A stretch of DNA of 64,000 nucleotides from NCBI GenBank assembly GCA_903642325.1, contig CAHJWM010000026.1, positions 1 through 64,000 on the forward strand, in the 5' to 3' direction. A program made the position numbers and the translations under genes. Each line of letters starts with the position of its first letter. The first letter of the stretch is position 1. The stretch comes from Myxococcales bacterium. GTDB taxonomy: Bacteria; Myxococcota_A; Polyangia; Polyangiales; Polyangiaceae. Below, piece after piece: positions 15,597 through 24,644 of this stretch. Under the pieces are notes generated by a model. That model was not told the origin of the DNA and did no database searches. It worked only from the letters and a program-made list of their open reading frames with translations.

Positions 15597-17298
15597 GCTC
15601 GTTTTCGGCAAACTCGGCATATTGGGCGGCCTCGCGAGCTTTGCGTGTGCGCTCACTCCGCACCTTGACGAGCTCGTCACTCACGCGGTCGAGCAGCACC
15701 GCCAACGCGCCGCGCTCGAGCGCCGAGACGCACACCGAGCCCGGCTCGGCTTCGAACCCCAGAACCTCTTCTGCCGGTACGCGATCGATCTTGTTGTACA
15801 CGCGCAAGCGCGCGGTCAGATCTAGATCCAAACCACTCAGGATTTGGCTGGTGGTATCGCGATGCTCCTCTTGCTCGGGGTCGGAAGCGTCCACCACCTC
15901 CAAAATCAAGTCCGCCTCACTGGCTTCCTCGAAGGTGGCACGGAAGGCGGCGAACAAGTCTTTGGGCATGCCGCGGATGAAGCCCACGGTGTCGGTCAAC
16001 ACCACCAGCTTGCCGTCTGGTAATGTGAGCTGCCGCGCGCGTGTGTCCAGCGTGGCAAATAGCTTGTCCTCGGCGAGCACGCCGGCATCCGTGAGTGTGT
16101 TCAACAGCGTGCTCTTGCCGGCGTTCGTGTAACCGACGATGGCGACGACGGGCACATCGCTCTGGGCGCGCCGACGCCGCCGCTCGGAGCGTTGCCGGCC
16201 CAGGTTCTTCAACTCCTTTTCTAAACGATTGATGCGATCGCGCGCTCGGCGGCGGCCGATCTCGAGCGTTGTCTCGCCGGGGCCGCGCCCGCCGATCCCG
16301 CCGGTGAGTCGACTCAGTGAGTCGTCCTTGGCGCCCAGGCGAGGCAGGGTGTATTTCAGCTGCGCGAGCTCGACCTGCAATTTGCCGTCGCGAGTCGCCG
16401 CGCGCTGGGCGAAAATATCCAAGATCAGCTGCGACCGGTCCAAAATTTTTAGATCGGTTTGGCCGGCGATGCCGTGCGCTTGAGCGGGGCTTAGGTCGCA
16501 GTCGAAGATCAGAGTCTCCGCGTCCAGATCGATCGCCCGCATCACCACGTCTTCCAACTTGCCAGCGCCGATCACGAACTTGGGGTCGGGCTGGTCGCGA
16601 ATTTGAATCACCGTGTCGGCGACTTCGACCCCAGCCGTGCGCGCCAGACTCGTCAGCTCACCCAGCCGCGATTTCGCGCGCAGCAGGGCGCCCGGCCGCC
16701 GTTTTTCGCCGACGTGAATCAGAATTGCGCGCCCGTCTTTGGCGGTAACGGTGCGCGTTCGATCGTGCTGCGCAAATTCGGCTTCGAGTGAGCCAATCAG
16801 CTCGGCGAAGTTGGGCTCCTGCTGGCCGTACGGGTGGGGCCCCACCACCTGATACGGCGTGCCCTTGCCCTCGAAGGTTGGCACGTTGTAGGCCCAGCTC
16901 ATGCGCTGCGGCTCGCTCGCGGGGTTCAGCAGCACGGCGGCTACCAGATCCAAGCGCAAACGGGTGAGATCAACCAGGTCGTCCTTGGTCAGCGGCTCAT
17001 TGAACAGGTGCGTGTGCACCAGCCGCAGCGCACGGAAGCGGCCTTCCGCGGCGCGCAGGCGACCGATGTCGGGCAGCATCAGACCCGTGGCGTGCCCGAC
17101 TACGACGTAGTCGACCTGCCCGGAGCGGTGCACGAGCGCACCCACCTGACGTCGAGACTCGCGCGAGGCATCGGCTAAGGAACGAATGAGCTCTGGCGTC
17201 GCAATCCGGTCGCTGGGCACGCGGCGCCGATAAATGCGCTCGAGCGTCTTGATTGCGCTCGGCGAAAGGCCAGTGGTGTTTCCGTACAGCTCAGGCAT
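15586..17298 (-). CDS. hflX: GTPase HflX with extended N-terminus
   Basis: HflX is an OBG-related GTPase that splits stalled or heat-damaged ribosomes. The G domain shows G-Y-T-N-A-G-K-S-T (near residue 390), D-T-V-G-F-I, and N-K-I-D. It is preceded by the HflX N-terminal domain (G-A-G-K-L-E-D-V, D-L-S-P-A-Q) and the Gly-rich linker G-G-I-G-G-R-G-P-G-E-T. The protein is 570 aa instead of ~430 because of an extra ~165-residue N-terminal region (G-N-T-T-G-L, R-R-R-V-P-S-D, V-V-V-G, L-V-H-T-H-L), a form seen in deltaproteobacteria. The open frame runs to 18027, but ATG 17298 gives the family N-terminus. Its upstream neighbour on the other strand is the kinase gene at 17419. Confidence 0.95.
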   Translation of the reverse strand: MPELYGNTTGLSPSAIKTLERIYRRRVPSDRIATPELIRSLADASRESRRQVGALVHRSGQVDYVVVGHATGLMLPDIGRLRAAEGRFRALRLVHTHLFNEPLTKDDLVDLTRLRLDLVAAVLLNPASEPQRMSWAYNVPTFEGKGTPYQVVGPHPYGQQEPNFAELIGSLEAEFAQHDRTRTVTAKDGRAILIHVGEKRRPGALLRAKSRLGELTSLARTAGVEVADTVIQIRDQPDPKFVIGAGKLEDVVMRAIDLDAETLIFDCDLSPAQAHGIAGQTDLKILDRSQLILDIFAQRAATRDGKLQVELAQLKYTLPRLGAKDDSLSRLTGGIGGRGPGETTLEIGRRRARDRINRLEKELKNLGRQRSERRRRRAQSDVPVVAIVGYTNAGKSTLLNTLTDAGVLAEDKLFATLDTRARQLTLPDGKLVVLTDTVGFIRGMPKDLFAAFRATFEEASEADLILEVVDASDPEQEEHRDTTSQILSGLDLDLTARLRVYNKIDRVPAEEVLGFEAEPGSVCVSALERGALAVLLDRVSDELVKVRSERTRKAREAAQYAEFAENELSP

Positions 17299-17418
17299 GC
17301 AGGGGGGCGGGAGCGCGCAAAATAAGGTTAACACGGTCCCTCTGCTGCGCACGAGGGCCGCACTCATGCTCGAAAAAACCGCGCAGGCGGCTCGGAGCGT
17401 GGGGCATAATGCGCACGC

Positions 17419-18384
17419 ATGGCGACTTTGACCGCCCTTTCGTTGGCTGATGCTAAACCATTGACGGACGCATTTGGCTTGCGCCTGGCACGCATCGAGC
17501 CGCTGTCCGCAGGCTCCGTCAATTCGAACTTCAGGCTTACGGACACGACCGGCAACGCCTACTTCGCGCGCTTGTACGAGGAGCAGGATCACGCGGGCGC
17601 GGTCCGCGAGCACGCGCTGGTCGCGTCTCTCGACGATGCGGGTGTCCCCGTGGTCCGTGCCCTGACGAACCGCACGGGCGGTACGTTGGGGGATTTCCAA
17701 GGCCGAGCATTCGCGGTTTTTCCGTGGCGAGACGGTGAGATTTTTTGCCAAGCCCGGGTCAGTGCCGCGGCGTGCTTCGAGCTCGGCGCTGCCTTGGCCC
17801 GCGTACATCTGTGCTCGGGGCGAGCCCCGGCGCTGCCCGAAGGGCGATTTCGCATCAGCGACCTGCGCGAGCGGTTGCGGCGCGTCGCCGCCGCCGGGCG
17901 CCCCTCGCTCATGCCCGCAGTAACCGCGATAGAACAGGGTTTGAACGAATACGAGCCGCTCCGTAACCGGCAGCTCGAGCAGGGCATCTGCCATGGCGAC
18001 TTGTTCCGCGACAACGTGCTCTGGCAAGGCACCAAGCTTTGCGCGCTACTCGACTTCGAGAGCGCCTGCTCGAGCAACTTTGCCTACGACTTGATGGTCA
18101 CGACGCTAGCCTGGTGTTACGGCAGCGCTTTTGACCTCGACCTCGTGCGCTCGCTATTCGGCGGCTATCGAAGCGTTCGGGCCGTGCCGGCGGCGGAAGT
18201 GAGCGCGCTCCGGGTCGAAGGTGTTTTGGCATGTCTGCGCTTTGCCACCACGCGCCTCACGGACTTTTCGCTCCGCGTGCCCGAAGGCGCGCGGCCGGCG
18301 CGCGATTTCCGACGTTTTTTGGCCCGCAGCGCCGCCATCGAGGAGGGAGCGCTCGACGGCTGCTTGGCCTCGTTAGAGGGCTGA
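17419..18384 (+). CDS. thrB: APH-fold kinase, probable homoserine kinase (ThrB type II)
   Basis: Type II homoserine kinases phosphorylate homoserine for threonine synthesis and use the aminoglycoside-phosphotransferase fold. The 321-aa length fits. The N-lobe has L-S-A-G-S-V-N-S-N-F-R-L, where ThrB has a G-x-x-N-x-x-Y loop. The catalytic loop is I-C-H-G-D-L-F-R-D-N-V-L (His192-Gly-Asp), and the metal-binding motif is L-D-F-E-S-A. The tail L-R-F-A-T-T-R-L-T-D-F also matches the family. The start is ATG 17419. The next gene, a penicillin-acylase family member, begins one base after its stop, so they are cotranscribed. A related APH kinase with another substrate cannot be excluded. Confidence 0.75.
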   Translation: MATLTALSLADAKPLTDAFGLRLARIEPLSAGSVNSNFRLTDTTGNAYFARLYEEQDHAGAVREHALVASLDDAGVPVVRALTNRTGGTLGDFQGRAFAVFPWRDGEIFCQARVSAAACFELGAALARVHLCSGRAPALPEGRFRISDLRERLRRVAAAGRPSLMPAVTAIEQGLNEYEPLRNRQLEQGICHGDLFRDNVLWQGTKLCALLDFESACSSNFAYDLMVTTLAWCYGSAFDLDLVRSLFGGYRSVRAVPAAEVSALRVEGVLACLRFATTRLTDFSLRVPEGARPARDFRRFLARSAAIEEGALDGCLASLEG

Positions 18385-18385
18385 A

Positions 18386-20566
18386 ATGGGCAAAATAGCC
18401 GGCCCCCACGGCGGGATCTCGTTCACGCGCGATGTGTGGGGCTACCCCGCCGTAAGAGCACGCGATCTGTGCGACGGCAGCTATGCGCTCGGCTACCTCC
18501 ATGCGCGGGATCGTCTGCTGCAGATCACGTTCACCGGACTCGCTGCGCGTGGGGAGTTGATGAGTGTGCTCGGCGACGTGCCGATCGCGCGTTTGATCGA
18601 TCACAGCTCGAGGGCGCTCGGCTTGGGTCGTGATCTGTCGGCCCAGGTGGCAAGCTGCACGCCAGAAAGCCGCGCTTTGCTCGATGCCTATTCTGCGGGC
18701 TTCAATGCGGGTGCGCACGAGCGTGGTCAGCCGTGGCTTCTGCGTTTGCTGGGCCTACGAGCAAGGCCGTTCAGTGCAGAAAACGTGCTCGAGATCTATC
18801 GCTTCATCACCTATTTCGGGCTGACTAGCATGACGGTGTCGAGTCAGCTTCTGATTGCGGAGCTGGCCGCGCGCGGAGCGCCGCGACGCGTCTTCGAGCG
18901 CCTGCTCGGCCCGAACGCACACGGTATCGATCTCGAAGCGCTGAAGGAGCTACGCATTCCCAAGGAGCTGTCGTTTTTCGAGGCGGGCACCTCCGGTTCG
19001 CCGCAATACGGCTCGAACGCGTTTGCCGTATCCGCCGAGCGCTCGAGCACGGGCGGGGCCCTCTTGATGGGTGAGTTTCACATGGAGGTGGGTAAATTCC
19101 CGCCGCTCCTGTACGCCGCCGAGCTTTCGTTTGCCGACGGTTCGTACTTGAGCGGCATCACCATCCCCGGTTGTCCGTGGTTTGCCGCTGGCCGCACCGA
19201 GCACGTCGGCTGGTCTTACACCTTCGCCCACTCCGACAACGTACGCTTCATCTGCGAGCACGTGCGCGCTGGTAGCTACCTCCGCTCGGGCGGCTACCGC
19301 CCACTCACGCGGCGTGAGGAGACGGTGAAAGTGAGGGGGAAGGCCCCGGAAACTTGGGTCTACCACGACAACGAGCTCGGCACCGTGCTCGGCGACGTGA
19401 GCCTGGAGACGGATCGGCCGTGCGTGCGCGTGGCTGGAGTGGAGCAAGCGCATCGCGCCTTTTCGGCCGCCAGCCAGCTCTTGCACTGCCGCACCGTCGA
19501 GGACCTCCTCGAGATCCAGCGTGAGATCAAGAGTGTGTCGTTAGAGGCAATTCTGGCCGACAGCAGCGGCGCGATCGCGAGCTGCGTGACCGGCACGATC
19601 GAGCGCCGCCCAGAGGGCTTCAGCGGAGCGTATCCGCTGCTCGGGGTGAACCTCGTCGATGGCTTACCGGAGCCACTGGCTGAGGCGGAGCGGCCGATCG
19701 CGATCGGCTCCGGATTGGGCGTGGTGGTATCGGCAAACCAGGGCGGGCAGGGCGTCCACCGGCAGCGCTGGTGCACATTTCCCGAAGCGCCCTACCGATT
19801 CCAGCGCATCAGCGAGCTGTTGGCGGCGAGAGGTAAACACGACCCGCTGTCCCTCTTGAGCGCGTCGTATGACGTGCTCGATGGCAGTGCCCGACGGCTG
19901 CTTCCGATCTGGGGCCGGTTTCTTCCAGAAGACCCGCTGGCGAAGGCGTTGCTTGCCTGGGCCAACCAGCAAGCGGATCGCGGGCTAGTGAGTGTCTTTT
20001 GCAAGCTGTACGAAGAGACCTGCTTCTTACTTCTGGAGAGAGACTTGGAGCGCCCGCTGGCGCGGCGTTTTCGCGAGTGGTCGGCGCTCAGCTTCTACCA
20101 AGATCAAATTGACCAGTTGCTTGCCCTAGAGTGTCCAGAATTGCTCGCTGAGCCTGAGCTCGGAGAGCTCGTACGGGCCGCGTTCGAGATCGCCCGACGT
20201 AGCCACGCGCAGCACGACGTCCCGGTGCGCACGCGTTTTACGCATCTGCTAACGCGCGGCCGTTCGCCCGCATTCCTGGGCTTCGACTCCAAGCTCGTGA
20301 CACTACCTGGTAGCCCCGTCACGCCTTTTCAATGCCGGTTCTCGCCTATCTCGGGCGAGCGGTCGGTGTACGCGCCCGCCTTTCACCTGTTGATGGATAT
20401 GAGCCAGCGCGGCGCTTGGTACAACATGCCGGGTGGGGCATCGGAGTCGCGCTTCGGCCCGGGCTACGGCAAAGGGTTGGAGGCGTGGCTCGCCGGTACG
20501 CTATTGCCGCTGGGCTCGGCGCCGTTGCCCGAGCTTTCCTTGCCCCGACCGCTTGCCAACCCCTAA
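18386..20566 (+). CDS. Penicillin acylase family (Ntn-hydrolase) protein
   Basis: These enzymes cleave amide-linked acyl groups (penicillins, N-acyl-homoserine lactones, N-acyl amino acids) after self-processing into alpha and beta chains. The 726-aa protein has an alpha-like region (G-I-S-F-T-R-D-V-W-G-Y-P ... G-Y-L-H-A-R-D-R-L-L-Q, residues ~10-50). The processing site is Y-G-S-N-A-F-A-V-S, where Ser210 would become the new N-terminal nucleophile. Later come H-M-E-V and G-C-P-W-F-A-A-G-R-T-E-H-V-G-W-S-Y-T, also typical. No signal peptide is present, although most relatives are periplasmic. It overlaps the P450 gene tail-to-tail by 4 bp and follows the thrB-like gene directly, which hints at a substrate that yields homoserine (see findings). 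Confidence 0.88.
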   Translation: MGKIAGPHGGISFTRDVWGYPAVRARDLCDGSYALGYLHARDRLLQITFTGLAARGELMSVLGDVPIARLIDHSSRALGLGRDLSAQVASCTPESRALLDAYSAGFNAGAHERGQPWLLRLLGLRARPFSAENVLEIYRFITYFGLTSMTVSSQLLIAELAARGAPRRVFERLLGPNAHGIDLEALKELRIPKELSFFEAGTSGSPQYGSNAFAVSAERSSTGGALLMGEFHMEVGKFPPLLYAAELSFADGSYLSGITIPGCPWFAAGRTEHVGWSYTFAHSDNVRFICEHVRAGSYLRSGGYRPLTRREETVKVRGKAPETWVYHDNELGTVLGDVSLETDRPCVRVAGVEQAHRAFSAASQLLHCRTVEDLLEIQREIKSVSLEAILADSSGAIASCVTGTIERRPEGFSGAYPLLGVNLVDGLPEPLAEAERPIAIGSGLGVVVSANQGGQGVHRQRWCTFPEAPYRFQRISELLAARGKHDPLSLLSASYDVLDGSARRLLPIWGRFLPEDPLAKALLAWANQQADRGLVSVFCKLYEETCFLLLERDLERPLARRFREWSALSFYQDQIDQLLALECPELLAEPELGELVRAAFEIARRSHAQHDVPVRTRFTHLLTRGRSPAFLGFDSKLVTLPGSPVTPFQCRFSPISGERSVYAPAFHLLMDMSQRGAWYNMPGGASESRFGPGYGKGLEAWLAGTLLPLGSAPLPELSLPRPLANP

Positions 20567-22017
20567 TTCGCAGGCAATTTCAACATGCCTTGCACGTCAC
20601 CAGACACGCACGCCGCTCGCGCGTACGCGCGCCCCCGGCGCTCGACTCGCATCAAGACGCGCGGCGCCGGTGCCATCGTGATGGTGAACTTTCGATCGAT
20701 TCGTTGATTCGGGACCAGTTCGAAACGGAAGCGTTGCAGCAGCAAAGCAAGCACCACCTTGATCTCGAAAACCGCGAAGGTCGCCCCGATGCACATACGA
20801 GGCCCGGCGCTAAAGGGGTTGAATGCGTACGGGCCGGGATCGAAGCCCTGCCAGCGCTGCGGCCGAAAGCACAATGGATCCGGGTACAGCTCAGGCATGC
20901 GATGGGTGTGATAAATACTGCTCAACACCTCGGTACCGGCCGGGATGGCGAAGGCACCGAGCTCGCTGTCGCGAGCGGTGATCCGGTGATTCAGGGGCGC
21001 GGGGGGGAAGAGGCGCAGGCTCTCCTTCAGCACCTGATCGAGAAGCACGAGCTCCGGCAATGTCTCGAAGCTAGGGGCTTCGCCGTGTAATTTCGCGTCC
21101 AGCTCGTCGCACAGGTCGGCCATCACCTGAGGATGTTGCGCGAGCACGAACAGGGTCCAACTCAAGGCATTACTACTGGTTTCGTGGCCGGCCGCGAAAA
21201 TGACCCCCGCGTGCCCGACGAGCTCGTCCTCGGTCAGGCGCGCGCCAGCCTCGTCGCGTGCCTCGAGCAGCATCGATAACATGTCGCGACCGCCGGTGTC
21301 GCTGCGTCTGCCCGCGATCAACTGCAAGATTGCCGCGTCGATGGCCTGCGACAAGTCGAGCCAACGGCGATACGGCGTGCCAGGCAAATCGAACGGGAAC
21401 ATCGCCGCGCCCCGGAACAGCACGCCCCAGGCTTCCAAGTCATGACCGATGCGCAAGCCTCGCCGGCCGAGATCCGTGCCGAACAAGGTGCTGGTGGCGA
21501 TGCGCAACGTGACTTCCATCATATCGGGTCGGATGTCTCGAATCGTCCCCGGTCGATATTTTTCGAGCAACCCTTCTGTCGTAGCCACCATTTCCGCGCG
21601 GTAACTTTCAATGCGACTTCGATGAAAAGCCGGCATCAGCAAACGACGCTGCTGTCGATGCTGCTGCTCGTTGACGTGGAAAAGGCCCGTGAGCATGCGC
21701 GTGACCGGCCGTTGGCGCGGGCTCACGGGATGCTGGGGGTAGAGCGGGCCGGCGAGGCCGCATTTGTGAAAGTCGGCGTGGTTCGTGAGCAGGGCACGGT
21801 TCAGCTCCGGGCCGTGGACGAACACGGTGCCCGGCACATTTTGCTCGGTCGAAACGACGCGGGTGCGCGCACCGACGGTCAACGCCGTAATCGGCCCATA
21901 CAAGCGAAACAGGCGCCCAATCGCCTCGATCGGATCGTGGAGGAAACGCACCAGCTCCACCGAGGCGCCCAGTACCGGCAGCGCGCGTGGGCCAGGGACC
22001 GAGCTACGCGCTGACAT
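20563..22017 (-). CDS. Cytochrome P450
   Basis: This 484-aa haem monooxygenase has all family landmarks: the I-helix A-G-H-E-T-S-S-N, the K-helix E-S-L-R (ExxR), the P-x-R region F-R-P-Q-R-W, and the haem loop F-S-A-G-P-R-M-C-I-G, in which Cys is the iron ligand. The early segment G-P-R-A-L-P-V-L-G-A and W-x-x-H-R-x-x-R-R (here Q-Q-H-R-Q-Q-R-R-L-L-M-P-A-F) resemble class II/CYP102-like or eukaryote-like bacterial P450s. No ferredoxin or reductase gene is nearby, so redox partners must come from elsewhere. The substrate is unknown. ATG 22017 starts it and the 3' end overlaps the acylase gene by 4 bp. Confidence 0.93.
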   Translation of the reverse strand: MSARSSVPGPRALPVLGASVELVRFLHDPIEAIGRLFRLYGPITALTVGARTRVVSTEQNVPGTVFVHGPELNRALLTNHADFHKCGLAGPLYPQHPVSPRQRPVTRMLTGLFHVNEQQHRQQRRLLMPAFHRSRIESYRAEMVATTEGLLEKYRPGTIRDIRPDMMEVTLRIATSTLFGTDLGRRGLRIGHDLEAWGVLFRGAAMFPFDLPGTPYRRWLDLSQAIDAAILQLIAGRRSDTGGRDMLSMLLEARDEAGARLTEDELVGHAGVIFAAGHETSSNALSWTLFVLAQHPQVMADLCDELDAKLHGEAPSFETLPELVLLDQVLKESLRLFPPAPLNHRITARDSELGAFAIPAGTEVLSSIYHTHRMPELYPDPLCFRPQRWQGFDPGPYAFNPFSAGPRMCIGATFAVFEIKVVLALLLQRFRFELVPNQRIDRKFTITMAPAPRVLMRVERRGRAYARAACVSGDVQGMLKLPAN

Positions 22018-22225
22018 GCCCGGGTAGTCTCGCTCGGCACGTCAGCGAGTCAAGCTCGGGTCACGAGCGAGCGCGACCCGAGCAACTTTTCTGGCGGATG
22101 TCGGGCTTCGATGCCCGCTGCTAGGCGACGAGCATGTGTTCGTCCGCAGTGTACGGTGCTAACTGTTGGCGCGCGAAAATGTCCTGCAATCGCCACTCTA
22201 TTCAGCAGTACGAAAGAACGGCCCA

Positions 22226-23620
22226 ATGAGCAGCTCAGGAGGCGCTCGAGGCGGCCGGCTCCCAGACGCAATCGATGCCGCGATGGAGCGTCTGAACACC
22301 AGCGTCGACATCGACTGGGAGCTTTGGCGCGAGGACATCACGGGCTCGATCGCGCACGCCGAGGGCCTCGGCCGGGCCGGCGTGCTCAGCGCGGGCGAAG
22401 CGATCACGATTGTTGCCGGATTGGAACAGATTCGCGGAGAGATCGAGCGCGGTGATCTCGTGTGGGATCGAAAAAAGGAAGACGTGCACATGAACATCGA
22501 GTCGCGGCTCACGGAGATCGTGGGTCCGGTCGGGGGCAAGCTGCACACCGGTCGGTCGCGCAACGATCAGGTCGCGACCGACCTCAGGCTGTGGGCGCGG
22601 CGCCGGTGCGACGAAGCCATGTCGGCCATCGACGCGCTCGCTTCGGCGATCATCGACCGCGCCGCTTCGGAAATCGAAACGCTGATGCCCGCCTACACGC
22701 ACATGCAGCGCGCACAGCCCAGCCGCCTTTCGCATCACCTGCTGGCCTGGCAGGAGCTGTTGCTGCGGGACCGCGGCCGGCTTGCCGACGCTCGAGCGCG
22801 TTTGAACGAGTCGCCGCTTGGCGCGGGAGCGGTTGCAGGCAGCGGGTTTCCGCTAGATCGTGAGGGCGTGTCGCGCGCGCTCGAGTTTCGCCAACCGATG
22901 CAGAACTCGATCGATGCGACCGGCAGCCGCGATTTCTTGATGGAGGTTGCCTCCGCCCTGGCCATTTTGGGCGTGCACATGTCACGCATCGGAGAGGAAA
23001 TCGTGATCTGGTCGACCACCGAGTTCGGCTTCATCACTCTGAGCGATGCCTTCTCCACCAGCTCGTCGATGATGCCGCAGAAAAAGAATCCGGACGTCGC
23101 TGAGCTGGTGCGCGGCAAGAGCGCGCGCCTGATCGGCAGCGTTACGACGCTGCTCGTGCTGGAAAAAGGGCTACCTTTCGGCTACGGCCGGGACTTGCAA
23201 GAGGACAAGCGCCCCATCTTCGACGCGTTCGAGTGCGCCGTGGCCAGCGCGCGCGCTCTTACCGGCGCTATCGCGAGCGCCACCTTCAATGCCCCGCGCA
23301 TGAAAGCAGCGCTCGCAACGGGCCACTTGTGCGCCACGGATCTGGCCGACTTCTTGGTGCAACGAGGCGTGCCCTTCCGCGAAGCACACCACGTCGTCGG
23401 TGCCATCGTGCGCGAGGCGGAAAATCGCGGCGTGCAGATTGGCGAGCTGCCCCAGGAATCGCTGAGCGCCGCGCACTCCTCGCTGATCGGTCCCGAGCTT
23501 GCGCTGGCCTTGGATCCGGAGGCTGCGGTCGAGCGCCGTTCCCTCGTTGGCGGCCCGGCCAAAGCGACCGTGCTTGCCGCGATTAGCGCGGCGCGAGCTC
23601 GCTGGGCCGCGCTCTCCTGA
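22226..23620 (+). CDS. argH: Argininosuccinate lyase
   Basis: ArgH splits argininosuccinate into arginine and fumarate, the last step of arginine synthesis. The 464-aa length is normal. Diagnostic stretches are W-E-L-W-x-x-D-I, H-T-G-R-S-R-N-D-Q-V-A-T-D, P-A-Y-T-H-M-Q-R-A-Q-P, and the signature S-S-S-M-M-P-Q-K-K-N-P-D that holds the catalytic serine loop. I placed the start at ATG 22226 because the frame upstream (TTG 22166) is not homologous. There is a 207-bp leader between it and the divergent P450 gene. No other arginine genes are in the window. Confidence 0.95.
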   Translation: MSSSGGARGGRLPDAIDAAMERLNTSVDIDWELWREDITGSIAHAEGLGRAGVLSAGEAITIVAGLEQIRGEIERGDLVWDRKKEDVHMNIESRLTEIVGPVGGKLHTGRSRNDQVATDLRLWARRRCDEAMSAIDALASAIIDRAASEIETLMPAYTHMQRAQPSRLSHHLLAWQELLLRDRGRLADARARLNESPLGAGAVAGSGFPLDREGVSRALEFRQPMQNSIDATGSRDFLMEVASALAILGVHMSRIGEEIVIWSTTEFGFITLSDAFSTSSSMMPQKKNPDVAELVRGKSARLIGSVTTLLVLEKGLPFGYGRDLQEDKRPIFDAFECAVASARALTGAIASATFNAPRMKAALATGHLCATDLADFLVQRGVPFREAHHVVGAIVREAENRGVQIGELPQESLSAAHSSLIGPELALALDPEAAVERRSLVGGPAKATVLAAISAARARWAALS

Positions 23621-23851
23621 GCCGGTCCGCCGGCGCCCGTCTCAGAAGTGCAGGCCCATTTGCAAGCTAGCGCAGCGCGCGTGTGCTGCTGCTATGGCGT
23701 GGCTGGCCGCGGATTGCCTCTGGGCGATGTCGTCCGGACTGCAGGCGACGGTTGCGGCCACGGTCTGCATGAAATGTAGGCAATGCAGATGCCGCTGAAA
23801 GCCAGACGAGAGCGGCCGTTTGGCTCATAAATGCTCCATGATAGGCTAAAA

Positions 23852-23867
23852 GCGGCGAATTTGCCGC
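23852..23867. promoter_or_regulatory. Near-perfect 16-bp palindrome upstream of the MglA-like GTPase
   Basis: GCGGCGAATTTGCCGC is symmetric with one mismatched pair. It sits 51 bp before the GTPase start, just downstream of a weak promoter-like pair (TTGGCT 23820-23825, 16-nt spacer, TAGGCT 23842-23847). A repressor site is possible. The remaining part of the 298-bp gap (23621-23818) shows nothing. Confidence 0.35.
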
Positions 23868-23918
23868 AATTGTCAAAGCGCAAGATGCGCGGTGCGGCGT
23901 GGAAGTGGCGAGGAACTC

Positions 23919-24644
23919 GTGCAGCTTGATTTCGTGAACCGCGAGCTGACGATCAAGCTCGTTTACTACGGGCCCGCCCTCAGCGGGAAGACCACGAACC
24001 TGCAAGCGCTGCACAAAGTGGCGGAACCGGGGGCGAGCGGGCGTTTGATGACCCTCGAGACCAAGGACGATCGGACGCTTTTTTTCGACCTCTTGCCGCT
24101 CACCTTTCGCAATCAAGGCAGCCTGGCGGTGCGCTTGAAAGTGTTTACGGTGCCGGGTCAGGTGATCCACGCCTCGACACGACGCTTGGTGGTGCAAAAC
24201 GCGGATGGCATCGCCTTCATCGCGGATTCTCGCTCGAACGAGACACAGCACAACACCGAATCGTTCATGGATCTGCGCGAGAACTTGAAGCAACACGGCC
24301 TGACCCTGAAGCAGATGCCGTTGATTATTCAGTTCAACAAGCGCGACATGCCGGACGTGCGTAGCGACGCAGAGATCGCGGAGCTTGCCTCCAAAGGGCG
24401 CGAGCCGGTGTATTTGGCGGTCGCCACGCGCGGCATAGGCGTGGTCGAGAGCATGATCGGTCTTCTGCACCTCACATGGAGCGCGCTCGACGCGGAGCAC
24501 GACCTGAATAAGAAATTCGGCTTCGATTCCAAAGCGTTTTTGGGCCAGGTTGCGCAAAAATTGGGCAATCCGAAGCCCATTCCGGAGATCCTTCAAGCCT
24601 GTGTCGGCGGCGCGCTCGACGTGCTGCGGCCGGAGGCGGGCTGA
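23919..24644 (+). CDS. MglA-like small Ras-family GTPase
   Basis: MglA-type GTPases set cell polarity and gliding motility in myxobacteria, but many paralogues have other roles. The 241-aa protein has the P-loop Y-Y-G-P-A-L-S-G-K-T-T-N near its N-terminus, the MglA-type switch R-T-L-F-F-D-L-L-P-L, V-F-T-V-P-G-Q-V for the DxxG region (the typical Pro-Gly-Gln form), N-K-R-D for guanine specificity, and A-V-A-T-R-G-I-G. A C-terminal helical tail of ~45 residues (H-D-L-N-K-K-F-G-F-D) is extra compared with MglA. GTG 23919 is chosen because GAGGA lies at proper distance and the family starts there; GTG 23892 is an alternative. The stop overlaps the histidine kinase start (TGATG). No mglB-like roadblock gene is adjacent. 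Confidence 0.92.
   Translation: MQLDFVNRELTIKLVYYGPALSGKTTNLQALHKVAEPGASGRLMTLETKDDRTLFFDLLPLTFRNQGSLAVRLKVFTVPGQVIHASTRRLVVQNADGIAFIADSRSNETQHNTESFMDLRENLKQHGLTLKQMPLIIQFNKRDMPDVRSDAEIAELASKGREPVYLAVATRGIGVVESMIGLLHLTWSALDAEHDLNKKFGFDSKAFLGQVAQKLGNPKPIPEILQACVGGALDVLRPEAG

Noticed and set aside
17299-18027. Extension of hflX by 243 codons upstream of ATG 17298
   Set aside because: The extension is antisense to the homoserine-kinase-like gene and lacks family similarity; HflX of this type starts at G-N-T-T-G-L.
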